64,000 nt of DNA from Vigna angularis. Taxonomy: Eukaryota > Streptophyta > Magnoliopsida > Fabales > Fabaceae. This document shows, piece after piece, positions 1 through 13,700 of the stretch. The notes beneath the pieces are model-generated. The model was not told where the DNA came from, did no database searches, and saw only the letters and a list, made by a program, of their open reading frames with translations. A program made the translations under genes and the position numbers. Location: assembly GCF_016808095.1 (NCBI RefSeq), contig NC_068972.1, forward strand, positions 39,339,029 to 39,403,028, read 5' to 3'. Positions within the stretch are counted from its first letter, which is position 1; each line of letters begins with the position of its first letter.

Positions 1-3000
1 ATTAGAGGCATTCATTAACTTATATGGCTATACATACATGCGCTTAGATGGATCAACCCAACCAGAGGAGAGACAGACCTTAATGCAACGCTTTAACACA
101 AACCCCAAATATTTTCTTTTCATCTTGTCAACCCGTAGTGGTGGTGTTGGTATCAATCTAGTTGGAGCTGACACAGTTATTTTTTATGATAGTGACTGGA
201 ATCCTGCTATGGATCAACAGGCACAAGATCGATGCCATAGAATTGGTCAGACACGTGAAGTTCATATTTATAGATTGATAAGTGAAAGCACCATTGAGGA
301 GAATATTTTGAAGAAAGCAAATCAGAAGCGTGCACTTGATAATCTAGTTATACAAAGTGGGAGTTATAATACTGAGTTCTTCAAGAAGCTTGATCCTATG
401 GAACTATTTTCAGGCCATAGAACACTTTCAATAAAAAATATGCTGAAGGAGAAAAACCAGAACAATGGGGAAGTTTCTGTAACGAATGCAGATGTAGAGG
501 CTGCACTGAAATGTGTTGAAGATGAGGCAGATTACATGGCTTTGAAGAAAGTTGAACTGGAAGAGGCTGTGGACAACCAGGAGTTTACCGAAGAAGCCAT
601 TGGGAGACTTGAAGAGGATGAATATGTAAATGAAGATGATGAAACTGCAGAATTAGGTGAATCTGTTTCAAACTTAAATAAAGAGAATGCCTTGGTGTTA
701 AATGGAAGTGATCAGAAGGAAGATAGACCACCAAACTCTGTTGTTGTCAAAGAAGATGATGCTGATGTGCTGGCTGATGTCAAACAGATGGCTGCAGCTG
801 CAGCTGCAGCTGGACAAGCTATCTCAGCATTTGAAAATGAGCTACGCCCTATTGATCGATATGCCATTCGCTTTCTGGAACTGTGGGATCCAATTATAGA
901 TAAAACAGCTTTGGAATCTGAAGTCAGGATTGAGGACACGGAATGGGAGTTGGATCGGATTGAAAAGTACAAGGAGGAGATGGAGGCTGAAATTGATGAA
1001 GACGAGGAACCTCTTGTATATGAAAGTACGCCCCACATTGCTCCCTTTGCTTCATAAAATTTGAAATTATTGTTGTGCTGTTTATAAATGTTAAAATTGA
1101 TGACATTATATTAGATCTCATGAAAAAAGTGATTGGACATGACTGTATCCAAATAACTTTTCTCTAGCATAGTTTAGTGGGTCCGTGAAACTACAAAACA
1201 TGCTACAAAGTATCTTATAGTTCGTTTTCCTCCATATGTTCATTACACTTGAAACCTTATATATAACTGTGTAAAAATTATTCTGGTGCGTTGCTACCCT
1301 TTTACACTGAATTTTAAAATTTGATTTATTGGTGGTTTCCAATGCTTTGAGGGTTTGGTATATTTGTTGATTCATGCAGGAGATGGTTTGTTACAAATGT
1401 TGTCTTAAAAGATGTTTAGTTTATATGCATGACATAATTGTGACCTATTAGATTGAACACTATTTTGGTCTACATGATAGGCTGGGATGCTGATTTTGCA
1501 ACAATGGCATATCGACAGCAAGTAGAGGCCTTGGCTCAACATCAGGTGTGTTGGATGAGCTATGAATTTTTTTCCTGCTCTACACTTTGGAATGACTATT
1601 AATATTTTGCTTTTTGTGATCTTGTAGTTGATGGAGGAACTTGAATATGAAGCTAGACTGAAAGAAGCTGAGGAAGAAGCTTGTGATTCTAAAAAGTAGG
1701 CCAGCACTGAACTTTGACCATCTCCTTTCCATCACTTGCTTTTGAATTATATCTAACATCCGTATGAAAACAGCTCTTTGCACTTTGTAATTGTAATATT
1801 CTTCAACATACAAACTAAGTTTTTGGTGGGAACTGAGTTTTTGACATTAATACTTTCTTAGAAAGTCGTCTTTGTTTTTAATGTTTCTTCTGCAGTTTTA
1901 CTAGTAAGGGTTTGAAATACATGAAAACTTTTGTATTGTAACAAGGTAAAACCCTAAATAAGAAAATACCTGAGAATGCTATATTTTTCTTTTTTCCACA
2001 GGACAACACCAGGGGATTTGAAGCCCAAACCTAAAAAGAAACCTAAGAAGGCAAAGTTCAAATCTCTAAAGAAAGGATCTTTAACTTCTGGGTTGAAACC
2101 TGTGAAAGAAGAGTCACAAGCAGAGCCAATGAACATTGATGATGAGGATATCACTGGTCTGGAATTTGTGTCTCCAAATTCATCCATGCAGAAAAAACGT
2201 AAATCTAAAGCAACGACTGATGGTGAAGAAAAGAGACTTAAGAAGTCCAAAAAGTCCAAGAGGGATCCTCCTGACATTTATGCGTCTGATTTAGAATCCA
2301 ATGCTTTGGTTGTGCAATATGAACATGCAGAATCAAAGACTAGTGAAAGTCTGGTTGATTTGGAACAGAAAACAGCAGGCAGGGGTAAGATGGGAGGAAA
2401 AATATCCATCACTCCTATGCCTGTAAAACGGATCTGGACGATAAAGCCAGAAAAAATGAGAAAGGGAAATCATTGGTCCAAAGATTGTATTCCATCAGCT
2501 GATTTTTGGCTGGCTCAGGAGGATGCTATATTATGCGCTGTTGTTCATGAATATGGTCCTAACTGGAGTTTGGTTAGTGATATTCTTAATAGCATGACTG
2601 CTGGTGGGTCATACAGGGGGAGATATCGACATCCTGTCCATTGCTGTGAGCGGTTTAGAGAACTATTCCAGAAGAATGTATTGTCAATGGACAATGCAAA
2701 TAATGAGAAGGCCATCACTCCTGGCTCTGGAAAGGCTCTTCTTAAAGTTACAGAGGTTAGATTTGCAATGTTAGGTTTTAACAATTTCACGTCTATGATA
2801 TTTTTACTTTGCATGTGGTGATGACCTCATCTACATGGTTTCATTTCATTTGGAGTAGATTACAACTTTATTTACTATTTATGATGTAGAAAATATTTGA
2901 CCATCCCTATTACACATTAATCTTCCCAAAATTGATAATTGCTAAAGAAAAACTTTTTTTCTCACATCTAGTGTCTTTTGGCAGGATAACATACGGATGC

Positions 3001-4907
3001 TGTTAGATGTTGCTTCTGAGCAGGCAAATAGGGAGTTGCTGCTGCAGAAGCACTTTTTTGCATTGCTTTCATCTGCCTGGAAGGTGGCATCACATGTCGA
3101 CCGCAGGCAAAATCCATCACCCACCTGTAATGGTCTCTATTTTGATCAGGGTCTTTTTACTTCCATAGGCCAGCCTTCCCAAAATTCCTTGAAGAAATCC
3201 TCTGAAAGGGTGCCATTTGCAAATCTGGTCCAGAGTAAGAAGTTAGTAGCAGCTGCACTTGATGATTCCACAACTGGGCAAGTGAATGATAGAGTCATCC
3301 TCCCTAACCAAGGGGAAGGCTTGCCAGTGAGTGCTGATAGGTTGGATATTACTCTGGAATTCCCAAAAGAGGAGAGTGATGTCTTAGCTTTATTTCCATC
3401 CGTTATAAACTTATCAATACATGGGACTGATCCAACACCATCTTTAAGTAAGCAAACAGGAGAAGATGGCTTTAAAATTGGTCTGTTTATGGCAGAGAAT
3501 CGTTTCAGGTATGGCTGAATATGGATTTTAGTTGTATGGTTTGACTTGTGAGTGATATTGATAGTAAATTAGTATTTTTATTTTTGGTGCTGATGTTAGA
3601 GGCCTAGTGCCCAGAACAGAAAACAACTTAAGGCTTGAAATAAGGGCCCAAGAGGCAAGAACAAGAAACTAAACTGAATACTGGTAGATAGAATTAGTTA
3701 ATTTCGCATCAGGCATTTGGTTCAGTAGTATAGTGTGTCCTAATTTCTTGAGGAATCTATTTTTCATTAATTTTGATATCTAATTGCATCCCTTGTTGTC
3801 CATTGCTGGTTTGCTTCCAGGGAGGGAGGGGATGATATGTCTGACTTATTCAATGGTAATTGTTTATTCTGTGGGTTGTCATATATCAGAAAATTGTTTA
3901 TCTTTTTGGATCCTTCAATAGCTGGACTGATGTTAGGGATGGAAATTGGTAGGCCTATCATTGATCCTTAGAAGACTTAATTAGGTGTTCGCCTGTGCTT
4001 TTAATTGTGCGGTAATCTGTTTCTTGGCTTTTATATAATTAGCAGTCTTGTGAATATTCTTTGCTTTATGAGGTGAGATCTGCTCATTTGTCCTTTTCTT
4101 CTTGGTCTACTTGTTATATTCTTGTTATGCTGAAACTAAATTCCTAAATTCATTATACTACATGATCAACTTATGATTTATCGAATAAAGTATATGCTCT
4201 TTTACTGTTACATCATGCCTGATTGAATTTCAGTCATAATTTTCTCTTGGTTACTCTGTTTGCATCAAATAAATCCGTCAGTGCCTTTTGTTGGCCATTA
4301 CTCTTTTCACACAACAAAATAAGCATTTTAAACAATTGGTGTGACTGCTTTAATCAAGCAGAAATGTCAATTAAGTTTCTTTATCCAAGTCCTTAGTTTA
4401 TGATCATTTTTTTTCCTGGTTACTGTTGGGAAGCTTCTAATGGTGTTTTCTCCTTTATCCCTACTCCTCAGGGAGGCAACAAGAATTTGTGAAGAAGACG
4501 TCTCTGGATGGGCATCATCTGCATTCCCAACCAGCGATGCAAGGTCTCGACCTGGATCCAGGATACAATCCTCTGGAAAGCAGAAGTCTTCCATATCTGA
4601 CTCTGCTAAGCCTTCTAGGTCAAAGTCTAAAAGAGCTTCAATTGATGTCAGTGAAATGCATCACCATCAGGCTGACTCAATAGTCCAGTCGGTGCCATCA
4701 CTTAAGGATCTGAGATTTGATCTCACTTCATTCACTACAGATGAAATTGGACTTACTGCTGTGGACACATGTTTCCCCTTTGACTTGAATGTGGAAAGTT
4801 CATGGGAAATGGAGGGTGTTGGAATGATCCCACATGATTATGTTACTGGTTTAATCTCAGACCTTGATGATTGTACAACATTCCCTGAATATACTGACAT
4901 TAGATAA
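1..4907 (+). CDS. PIE1: SWR1-type chromatin-remodelling ATPase PIE1, C-terminal part
   Basis: Partial at the left edge. Exons deduced from GT..AG junctions with continuous phase: <1-1025, 1481-1545, 1628-1695, 2002-2755, 2985-3508, 4472-4907, encoding 956 residues here. The first ~110 residues are the end of a SNF2 helicase C-terminal lobe: motif V (STRSGGVGINLVGADTV), then DWNPAMDQQAQDRCHRIGQ (motif VI). Acidic stretches, a short Ala run, a Lys-rich NLS-like stretch (about residues 393-412) and a SANT/Myb-like domain (about 555-608, WLAQEDAILCAVV) follow. In plants PIE1 is the catalytic subunit of SWR1, which deposits H2A.Z in nucleosomes and affects flowering time and defence genes. The SANT domain after the helicase and the sequence around DADFAT..YRQQVEALAQHQ separate it from INO80 and CHD proteins. 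The helicase N-lobe and HSA domain lie upstream of the window. No frame break is seen. The family call is firm; splice sites are by inspection. Confidence 0.93.
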
Positions 4908-5400
4908 GTGGATCAAATCAAGCCTGAAATGCAGTTTTGAATGACCTTTGGCGGACAGTGGCATACTACTGGCAGGTTAGTCTTGATCAGTTAATGAATT
5001 GCCGTTGGCTTACAATCGAATTGGAACGATGCGTTTACAATTCTCTCGTAGGCATGCCATTTCCGATATACAGACAAACAGTTCAGGGACAAGCATGCTG
5101 AAGGTTTCCAAATGAAAAACATGGAGATGTAGAATGCACAATAATTTAATTTCTTACTCGGAATTATGTATTGGCTTGGGGATTCAGCTCAAATTTGACA
5201 GCGTCAATCTCCCATAGATCGGTACTCATGGTAAGAGCCTTCATTTTTTCTTCCCTCTAATGGTCACACGGATTTGCCTGTGATGTTTTGCATGCACACG
5301 TACATATGTTCTTAGCTGGGGCATGCATAGGGTCTAGTGCTTTACCTGGCAATATTTTGTTATGGAAGCAGAACGAAGTAGTTTTGTAGTGGCAAGTTCG
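4908..5400 (+). other. Probable PIE1 3' untranslated region
   Basis: This is the non-coding stretch after the PIE1 stop. A possible small 3'UTR intron begins at the cag|gttagt near 4976 and could end at the tcgtag before 5052. The exact poly(A) site is not evident. Confidence 0.4.
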
Positions 5401-7900
5401 TCAGTCCCATTCATTTATAACACTACTTTAAATTATTTAACATGAGTTTTACACCATCTATGAGATGCTTGGAGTCTAATCCATATTTTAGAATGGTGTT
5501 CTTTTTTCTTGGTTCAAGGAACGATGTTAAGTGATTCTAAGATCCCAATGTGCAATCCAAGTTGACCAATCAGAGTTTCAAACCAAATGTTTCGCTTATT
5601 ATGTGATGACTCACGTGACGACCTGAATTTGTTGGAACCATTCTCTAATGCAAACAGTATTTTTTTGAACAGCAACCAGTCGAGAGTCTATGTAATTCAT
5701 TGTTCACACTGGAGAAATCTGATTGTTTCATATCATAGCAACCAAGTTAGCTTAATACCAGTCTTACGATAGTTTAGTGCTTTACATTTTATAATTTGAG
5801 CAACTCCACTTTTTCTGTAACCAAAAAATATCATCAAATAGGTCCCGCGAGTCACGCCACATTTATTTCTCATCAATCTTTGTCTTTATTTTTAAATTTT
5901 GTATAATCTTTATATGCAACGAAGCTCATGCAATGATCGATACGCTTGAATCAAGAGATAAACCTGCTTTATTTTTTTTCTTTTCTTCGTTACTTTCATC
6001 AATTTGTGATTGGTATCTTGATTTCTTGAAGACTTCATTGTTTGTTTCACAATTTCTTGTTTCCTTAAAATATAGTTTGCTAGGTTGCAACTTTGGTGAG
6101 ATTGTATACGATTTAGTTCATGTTACTTCGAGATGCAATACGTTTTGTTTGTTTCACCACTGAACTAGCAAAACAGAACATTTGGCACGAAAGAAAATTG
6201 AGCAAGGAATTTGTTGAACTCGTAGTCATGTACATTGAAACTTTACATTTGATAACGTACATGCAAAATTAATTAATAACATTGTTTTCAATTTACAAAA
6301 TGCATCATCTGGAAGATTTCTGTAGAAACAATTTTGTTGTAGTGCACAATGATTATCATGATCATAAAATCTTCAACCCTTTTGGAGACCTAACTTTTAA
6401 AATTGCAAGAATTAGTATTGGTACGTTTTATTTGGCATTTATTTAGTAATTGGCACAGCAAATAGTATAACCAATGGAATTGACGATCCTGAAATTTCTA
6501 GTTGAGTTAAACGATCATACAGTATTGAATTCATTTTGAGGGATGCAAGTCTTTTCCAACATACATGGCTGCCAGTCTCAACAATTGCACTAATAACATT
6601 CACACCCAATCTCTCGACCACTGGCATCATTATATTTCATAAATCGGAAGAAATATCATGTTTTATCATAACGTGACATGAATACCTTTTTAAAAGAACC
6701 AATTTCTTGATAAAATAAATGCTAGAACAACTTAAATCATTCTTAGTCAATCAACACCAATTCCAACTTCTAAACCCATTTTCGTGAATCAACTGTTTTT
6801 TTTTATTCCAAACTGTCAACTAAAATATGATTTATATTTACATTAAAATAATTAGTGATTGATTCAACTGCATCGAGAGTCGGTCAAAGAATTTATTTAT
6901 CTAAGAAATTGATGGAATCCCATTTTTCTTGCAAATTAGGATATGTAAAATTACTATATTTGCAACTGTATCAACAAATGATTTCATTACCAAATAGTTA
7001 GGAATCTCAATATCAATTTCTCAATATAAATGGGTTTGAGATTGTATTTGTTTAGTTCTATACTTCTTTAATTAAGAATTTGTACTGAATAATTTTTTTA
7101 GACTTAAATAAATTTAATATAACATTCTATTTAATAGGATAAACTATTGAATTATATATGTATACGATTTAAAAAAAAACTAATCAAATTTTTCAAAAAA
7201 TAATTGCTATACAAACAACTAAGTAAAACATAAATGATCATTCAACAATATCTTCGACCTCAACTAAAGGTATGTTGATACCTAACTCATCTTCTATTTA
7301 CACTAATAGGTGATTATTGTAACAAAAAAACATCAAAGAAAGAAAAGAAGACAAGGTAAACTAATTTTTAAAAAAAGGCATCATAAAATAATTTAAAACA
7401 TATAACATATTAGCTCAACATTTATAAATATCATAACTCATATGAACAATTATATCAATGACTCTAGACTCGATTATCACGATATATACTTTGACATATG
7501 ACTTCAGTGTAGGTGCACACTCATAATAATATTTATATTTTGCAAAGTCATAAACACATGAGTTATCAACCTACTACTCACAAGATTAATCTTTTACGTC
7601 TAAGATCAAAAGTTTAGGTAAAGACCTTCTATCTCTCTCTTTCTCTCCCATTTCATTCATCTCTATTTAAGTTGTAATGACTTGTAGTATATCAGGATAT
7701 CTCCTTTCTGAATTCACATATGTCAAGCACACACTAAACATCACCCAAAACATAGAATTTCTCCTTGAAATTTTTTCAATAACCAAACCACACATCAACA
7801 TTCCAAAAGTTGTCACATATATATCTTCATATAGTTATTATACTTACCAACAACAAAATGATCCAAATCAATATTAAACAACCTAAGAATTAAAATAAAA
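5401..7900. other. AT-rich intergenic DNA, no supported gene
   Basis: No supported coding region. The only protein-like reading frame is 6439-6630 on the minus strand (63 codons), which has no recognised family and is treated under findings. The rest is AT-rich with short homopolymer runs. Confidence 0.6.
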
Positions 7901-7909
7901 ACTTGGAAT

Positions 7910-8870
7910 ATGAACTGACGCTTAGTGAAAAGATGGAACTCAACGCCATTATTCTCGCAAAATGACTCGCTCAATGACATCATTCATTCACTCAACGACA
8001 TGGACTTAAAATGGTTCCAAACTTGCAGTGGAAAGTGACCCTCAATGGTGTCCTACCATCGCTTAATGTCTGACCAATAACAAACATGGTCACTCGGCGG
8101 GAAAAGTAGGTGCTCAATGGTCTAGAGCAAAACTGCTACCAGACTTGTAGTACCAAACTAGCACTTAACGCCACATCAATCTTGCTCAGCACTATATTAG
8201 AAAACAATTACTTCAAATCTATGATTTGGGAAATCAAAGACCTGCTCAAATGATTAATTGGTATTCCTGACTCAATACTTGGTTCAAAAACAGTTTTTAA
8301 TGTCATAATGAACACCAACTTTCTCAAATGGTCAAATCGTCAGTTTCCTCAATCACCCAATCCAAGCACAACCAACACTCAGTTCAAAAACATACCATAT
8401 AATTCAACACAAAACAACAATCATGTCAACATACCAAATTCAACCAATAATATCCAACTCACGCATACTAAATCATCTAGCTTTCCTTACCTAATAGATG
8501 ATAAAAATAGCTTAAAGGGTCCTAAGACAGCTCCACAAGTAGAGGAAACTCCATATACTCCTATGAACAACAAAAACATGATCCGGACACACCGTTAGGA
8601 TCACTAATAAGCAAAAAGTCTTATAGAAAATTCATACCTCACATACAAGCTAGGATCGCTCACATGCATATAGAAACAAGCAAACAAAAAAAGAGAGTAG
8701 AAATCAACTTATTTTTTTTACAGAAACTGGTTTGCTAGAGTTGAAGACTTCGCCTCAAAGATTATTCAACGATCTTTGATCTTCATATAATGAACAAAGG
8801 ACTAAAATCTTTAGAGATAGGATAAAAAGCTCAAAAGAACAAAAGTTTAAAGAAATGATACGATTTTGGA
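7910..8870 (-). repeat. Degraded dispersed repeat, LTR-like, minus orientation
   Basis: On the minus strand this stretch has several GTTGAGTG/ATTGAGCG motifs and a TTTGGAACC stretch, set in more GC-rich sequence than its surroundings. The same motifs occur on the plus strand around 55560-55810, so the two blocks look like relics of one dispersed family in opposite orientation. The Asn/Thr/Pro-rich frame at 8308-8598 lies inside it and is not a convincing gene. A retroelement origin is inference; no paired LTR or target duplication was found. Confidence 0.4.
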
Positions 8871-10356
8871 TTATGAAATTCATTTATATAAATCCTATTT
8901 ATATTTTAAATTTTTAATATTAAAATAATCGAGTAGTGTTATTTAAAACATATTATTCTCTTTAAAAAGACACAATTTTCTAAGCTATTACATTTAATGT
9001 TTCAAATATATGATTAATTTTTATTTTGAGTGTTAACTTTTTAATTAAATGTTTAATAAATTAAATATTTTAGTGTAAATCGATTATGTTGTGTGCATCA
9101 TTTTTCTAAGTTGAAACAACGATCCATGAATTTTAGAAATTTATATGCATTAAGTTACTATGATGAAAAATATATTGATTTTTATGATAAAAAATAGATT
9201 GAGGTGACAAGAGAAAAATATAAAGTATTTTAGAGATTAGTTAAAAGAGTCAGCATAATCCTAGAGGAAAACTATAAATAAGTAATTCTTTAGGAACTTA
9301 AACTAAAATTTTATAATTTATTAAGAACTCAATTTTAAAAAAATTATCTGTGTTTTCTTTATTTATTTATTTTTTTCATGATGTTTTTGTTGATTTTGTT
9401 GAAATGATAGTTAATATGAGACGTTGATTCACTCTTATATTCTACCAAAAACTATCATTTTAATATTTGAATACACATTTATCATTTGGTAATTAGAATT
9501 TAAATTCAGTATTTTTGTTGTAATTTACAAAAGCTAACGATTGACCTTTAATTAGTAATTCCAATTCACGTGATTTTCAATGGTGCTTTGCTTAACTTTT
9601 TGCTATTTTCGTTTGCACAAGTTGCAAGAAAAAATTGTTGCTTGAAAAATATTTGAAGTCAATACGGAGAGAGAATACTTTGTTCCAAAGTTGATTGAAC
9701 ATTGAACAAATAGCACATTAATGTTAAAAGAAAAAAAATAAGAATATGAATTCGAATAATAATTTTTATTAGAACTAGAAATTGACACACTAGATTTGCC
9801 AAAAATATATATTTTCCTTATAATTTCTAAGTTTTTCTATTATCTTCAATATATTGAATAAAATAACGTAAGTATATTGAATTTGAAATCAATATAAACA
9901 TTAACATATAAAATAGTAAATTTACCACAGTTAATTTTAAGTTAAAAAAATAAAATAATATGATAAAAATATAAACACTTGTGCGTGATTACAATAACAT
10001 CTTTATATTATGGAAAATTTAAAAATGTCTGTAGCATTAATTTTATATTAGAAATATTTTAATAATATTCTATATAAAATAAATTTATTAATTAAATTAA
10101 TTATCACATACAATTTTTATCATTACATGTATATAATTTAAAAAACCTTAATATATATTATAATGCAATACTAAAAAAATTAACCTAAACTAAAGCACTA
10201 CCATATTATACATTAACAAAATTAATAACACGAAGAAATTGATTTAAGTTTAAGATCACACTACTCTTCCAGCCATAATATTTCATATAGTAACTTTTTT
10301 TCGACAATAGAAAAATGCAATTTTGATTATGTATGTTATAATTTATCCAAAAGAAA

Positions 10357-10358
<2 letters not shown>
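8871..10358. other. AT-rich intergenic DNA
   Basis: Very AT-rich with poly-A/T stretches. No coding, RNA or clear transposon signature seen. Confidence 0.6.

Positions 10359-10359
<1 letters not shown>

Positions 10360-10394
<35 letters not shown>
10360..10394. repeat. (TA)n microsatellite
   Basis: Uninterrupted TA dinucleotide run of about 17 units, roughly 400 bp upstream of the CCCH-KH gene start. Confidence 0.95.
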
Positions 10395-10397
<3 letters not shown>

Positions 10398-10430
10398 TAT
10401 TTTAAGGTTAATTATAAATAAAAGTAGGAG

Positions 10431-10438
10431 TGACGTCA
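10431..10438. promoter_or_regulatory. Palindromic bZIP-type site TGACGTCA
   Basis: Perfect 8-bp palindrome TGACGTCA about 360 bp upstream of the CCCH-KH start codon. It contains the TGACG core bound by TGA-class bZIP factors. The position fits a promoter element of that gene; function is inferred from the motif only. Confidence 0.4.
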
Positions 10439-10670
10439 TAAATCACACGGGTAATGAAGGTGCGGCAAAAGCAAAAGAACAAAACAGTTAGGGCAACATA
10501 TGATTGTTTTTTTTTTTGATTCCCACCTCAGCGGAATCCAAACCGAACATTTAACTACGTTGAAACCTTTTCTTTTTAAATCCTCTCAGTATTGCCCAAA
10601 TCTACCACTCACCAATTTCAATATATATTTTATTTTATTTATTTATTGATATTCTCTTCGCATCACCACC

Positions 10671-10674
<4 letters not shown>

Positions 10675-10719
<45 letters not shown>
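10675..10719 (+). repeat. (TC)n run in the 5' leader
   Basis: About 22 TC units ending 73 bp before the start codon of the CCCH-KH gene. Pyrimidine-rich leaders are common near plant transcription starts, so this probably lies in the core promoter or 5'UTR. Confidence 0.9.
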
Positions 10720-10724
<5 letters not shown>

Positions 10725-10792
10725 ACCACCCTCTTCTCCAAAACCTCTTTTCCGCCGTTAGTTAGGGTTTTTCCGGATCTCGATCCGTCTCA

Positions 10793-13700
10793 ATGGACCT
10801 TCGCAAGCGTGGAAGGCCCGAACTCTCCTTCAGCCTCAACGGCGCCGTTAAGAAGACCAAGCAAGGTTTGCACTCTATCCGTCTCTCTTTGTCTTTCTCT
10901 CTATATAACATTCTCTGTTTACTTACTCGGCAATGTCCCGTTTTCCTTCCTTTTGCTTCGTCGTTTTGCCTCTGCTTTTTTTGTCGTTTTTCGTTTTAGG
11001 GTTTTAGCTTAGTTACTTGCTTTGTTACAACACTCCTGAAATTCTTGAAAATTCGACCAGCGAAAAGTAAGAGCATATATTACACGTTTTTTGTTCAAAC
11101 GAAACAGTGGTTACGTGTTTAGTGTTCACGGTGTTACATATTTTTTTTAATTGTTGGTTTGTTAATTATTAGCTTGGGTACAAAATTTGACCTGATTTAA
11201 TATAATTCAGATATAAGTATTACTCGTAAGTGAGATATATGTGTTTTTGGAGAAAAAAATTTAAATGGAGTGTACTGATTTAATAATAACAGTAAAGAAC
11301 ATTAACTGAGAAAACGTAATTAATGTTTTGCAACAGACTTGGAGTCCTTATCAGGTGGTGTAGGAAGCAAATCGAAGCCCTGTACCAAGTTTTTTAGGTT
11401 CTAATCTTTCCCATCTAAATGTGTATATCTGAAGTGCATATTTTACATTTTTGTAATGGCGGTGTATGGTAAGAATTAATTGTTTTAGTGATGCTATAAA
11501 ACTAATCTGTGAATTAACTGGGTTGGTATTGGAAGCTTTTATACAGGTACATACTGTTCTTTGGTCTAATCAAGTTGTAACAGAATAATGGTTTTGGAAT
11601 GGAGAACAATAAAGATGATAACAATTTGCAGGACGACCGTTGGCAATGGAACATTATACCAAAGATAAATTGATTGTTTTCATTGTTTGAGTTTCCCACG
11701 CTTTTTAGTTAGTGTAAATGTTGTTCGTGTTTTTAACAATATCTTTGAAGTTTTTATTGCATGCTATTATTTATGAACACACCTTTCAAATGGTAAGCTA
11801 TTAATAGACTGACACGGTGCACTTTTGTTACTTGGGTCAGTTACTCTATGTCTAGCTTATGTATAGATGCATTTAAAATTTAGCATCAAGGTTGTGTTAT
11901 ATTTTTCAAGAGACTAATTTGTTTTCAGCTCCTATAAACTTGAACTAGTCAATTGCGTCCTATCTTACATTCTGAGTATATAGTTAGAGGTGAATTTTAT
12001 TGAGAGGTTGTTTATTTTGAAGTAAACTCACATGATAGTTGTTTTCTAACATCTTTTATTCCTTCTTGCTTGTTAGGGATTTTCTGGATATGTTTTTAGC
12101 TGGTGACTTCTTTACACTTACATTCTTGATAATGTAAATATGTCAGTAAAAATTTAGTATTCTGAAGATTGCAATCCAGCACTATGGTCATGCGAAATTA
12201 TGATCAAATTCCTCCCAATGAGCACTTTATGGTTGCTGTTGTTGCAATATTTGATGTGGTGGACTAAGGTGGCCAATGTGGTTTCGTATTTCCACAACAC
12301 CAGGGATTGCAATAAAACTGCAACCACAATTTAGAACCTTGATTGACAGTGCTCATGGAGGGGAATTTCACTGTAAGGTCTCATCATTATATTTGCTGGA
12401 TTGCGGTTACAGTAGCCTTAAACCTTGACGATGTGGTTGAAATTGTGTTCATTTAATACTTTGTTGTTCTTAATAGTCAATTCTGTATAATTTCTGTGTT
12501 GGATCCTTCCTTGTGAAGTGATCTTTGCAAGGAAACAGTAGCCCAAACTTGATTTTGTTAAGAATTCATACCCAATCATCAATTTCTTTCAGTACGAAAC
12601 TGATTTTTTTTTCAGTCACAAGCCAATCTGTGTAATCTCTATGGTGCTTGTTTATTGTGGTGGTTCTCAGCACTGCTCATTCTTACATTGTTACGCACTT
12701 GGTTGTTCTGTGTCTTAATTTCTGTTCTGCTTTTGTTAGTTTTCCCCCATCCCCCTTTCTGAGCTTTTTAGCACTTGACTGAGGAGGTGGATTGAATAAA
12801 TGATTTCAAAGTAATAGTGTGCAAGGTCCTAATTAGAAGGGTGCTGTACATAGTGGTGGGGTTGAGCAAACACAGCTCTGTTGCCGAGCTTACTCTTTGG
12901 TTTGGGTGTAGGAAATGGAGACTTCAAACTGCCCCGTATAAGTGTAATCTTTTGCTACCATCTGAAATGGGATTTTGTTTTGCCATCCTTTCTTTGGTTT
13001 AAAAGCTACTTAGCTTTAGGATAAGTTGGTGGTTGTTATTGCAGCTGATTGTTAAAAGTTACTTCAGTCGCCTTTTTTTACTCTTAAGCAACTTTTTCCC
13101 TTCTATATTTTACGGAAAAATGCTCCTTAATTTAGGAGCTTTTCCAAATATGTGTGTCTTAGCTTCTTTTTGAAAAAGAAAAACCAAAACGAAAGTTGGG
13201 CCAAACACTACCAAGCTGGTTTGATAACTAGTGAAAATTTTGGTTTGAATCGTAACTTGAAGGGAAGACCAGAGCACACTCCCTAAGCTTTTGATGGAAA
13301 CTGTATTTTTGTTTGCCCGTTAATCCCCTCTGAAAACCTATCGTCAGTTTTTTTTTTTATCAAATGTTGTACACACTGTTAAATATTTAAATCGAACGAG
13401 ACAAGTTCATGAGCTAAAAATTACATTGTGATAAGCATTGATAAATTTTCTCATTGATAATATATTAAACAGACAGACAAGAATAATTCGTTGCTTCAAT
13501 AAGTCTACTTGTCAATTCCTCGTTTTGCTCTGATGCAGTTTGGTCAATATTAACTATTGCTCTGTAGCAATTGTTAGTTTACTTGGTCTTTATACATGAT
13601 TGTTATAATATTTTGTGAAAACAAACTAAGTACTTCGAATTTGGTTGACTCGCTTAATATGTTGACATGGTATAAGCAAGATCTGCGATGCTAAAATGCT

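Noticed and set aside
8308..8598. 96-codon Asn/Thr/Pro-rich frame
   Set aside because: Low-complexity, inside a degraded repeat, no start context or family resemblance.
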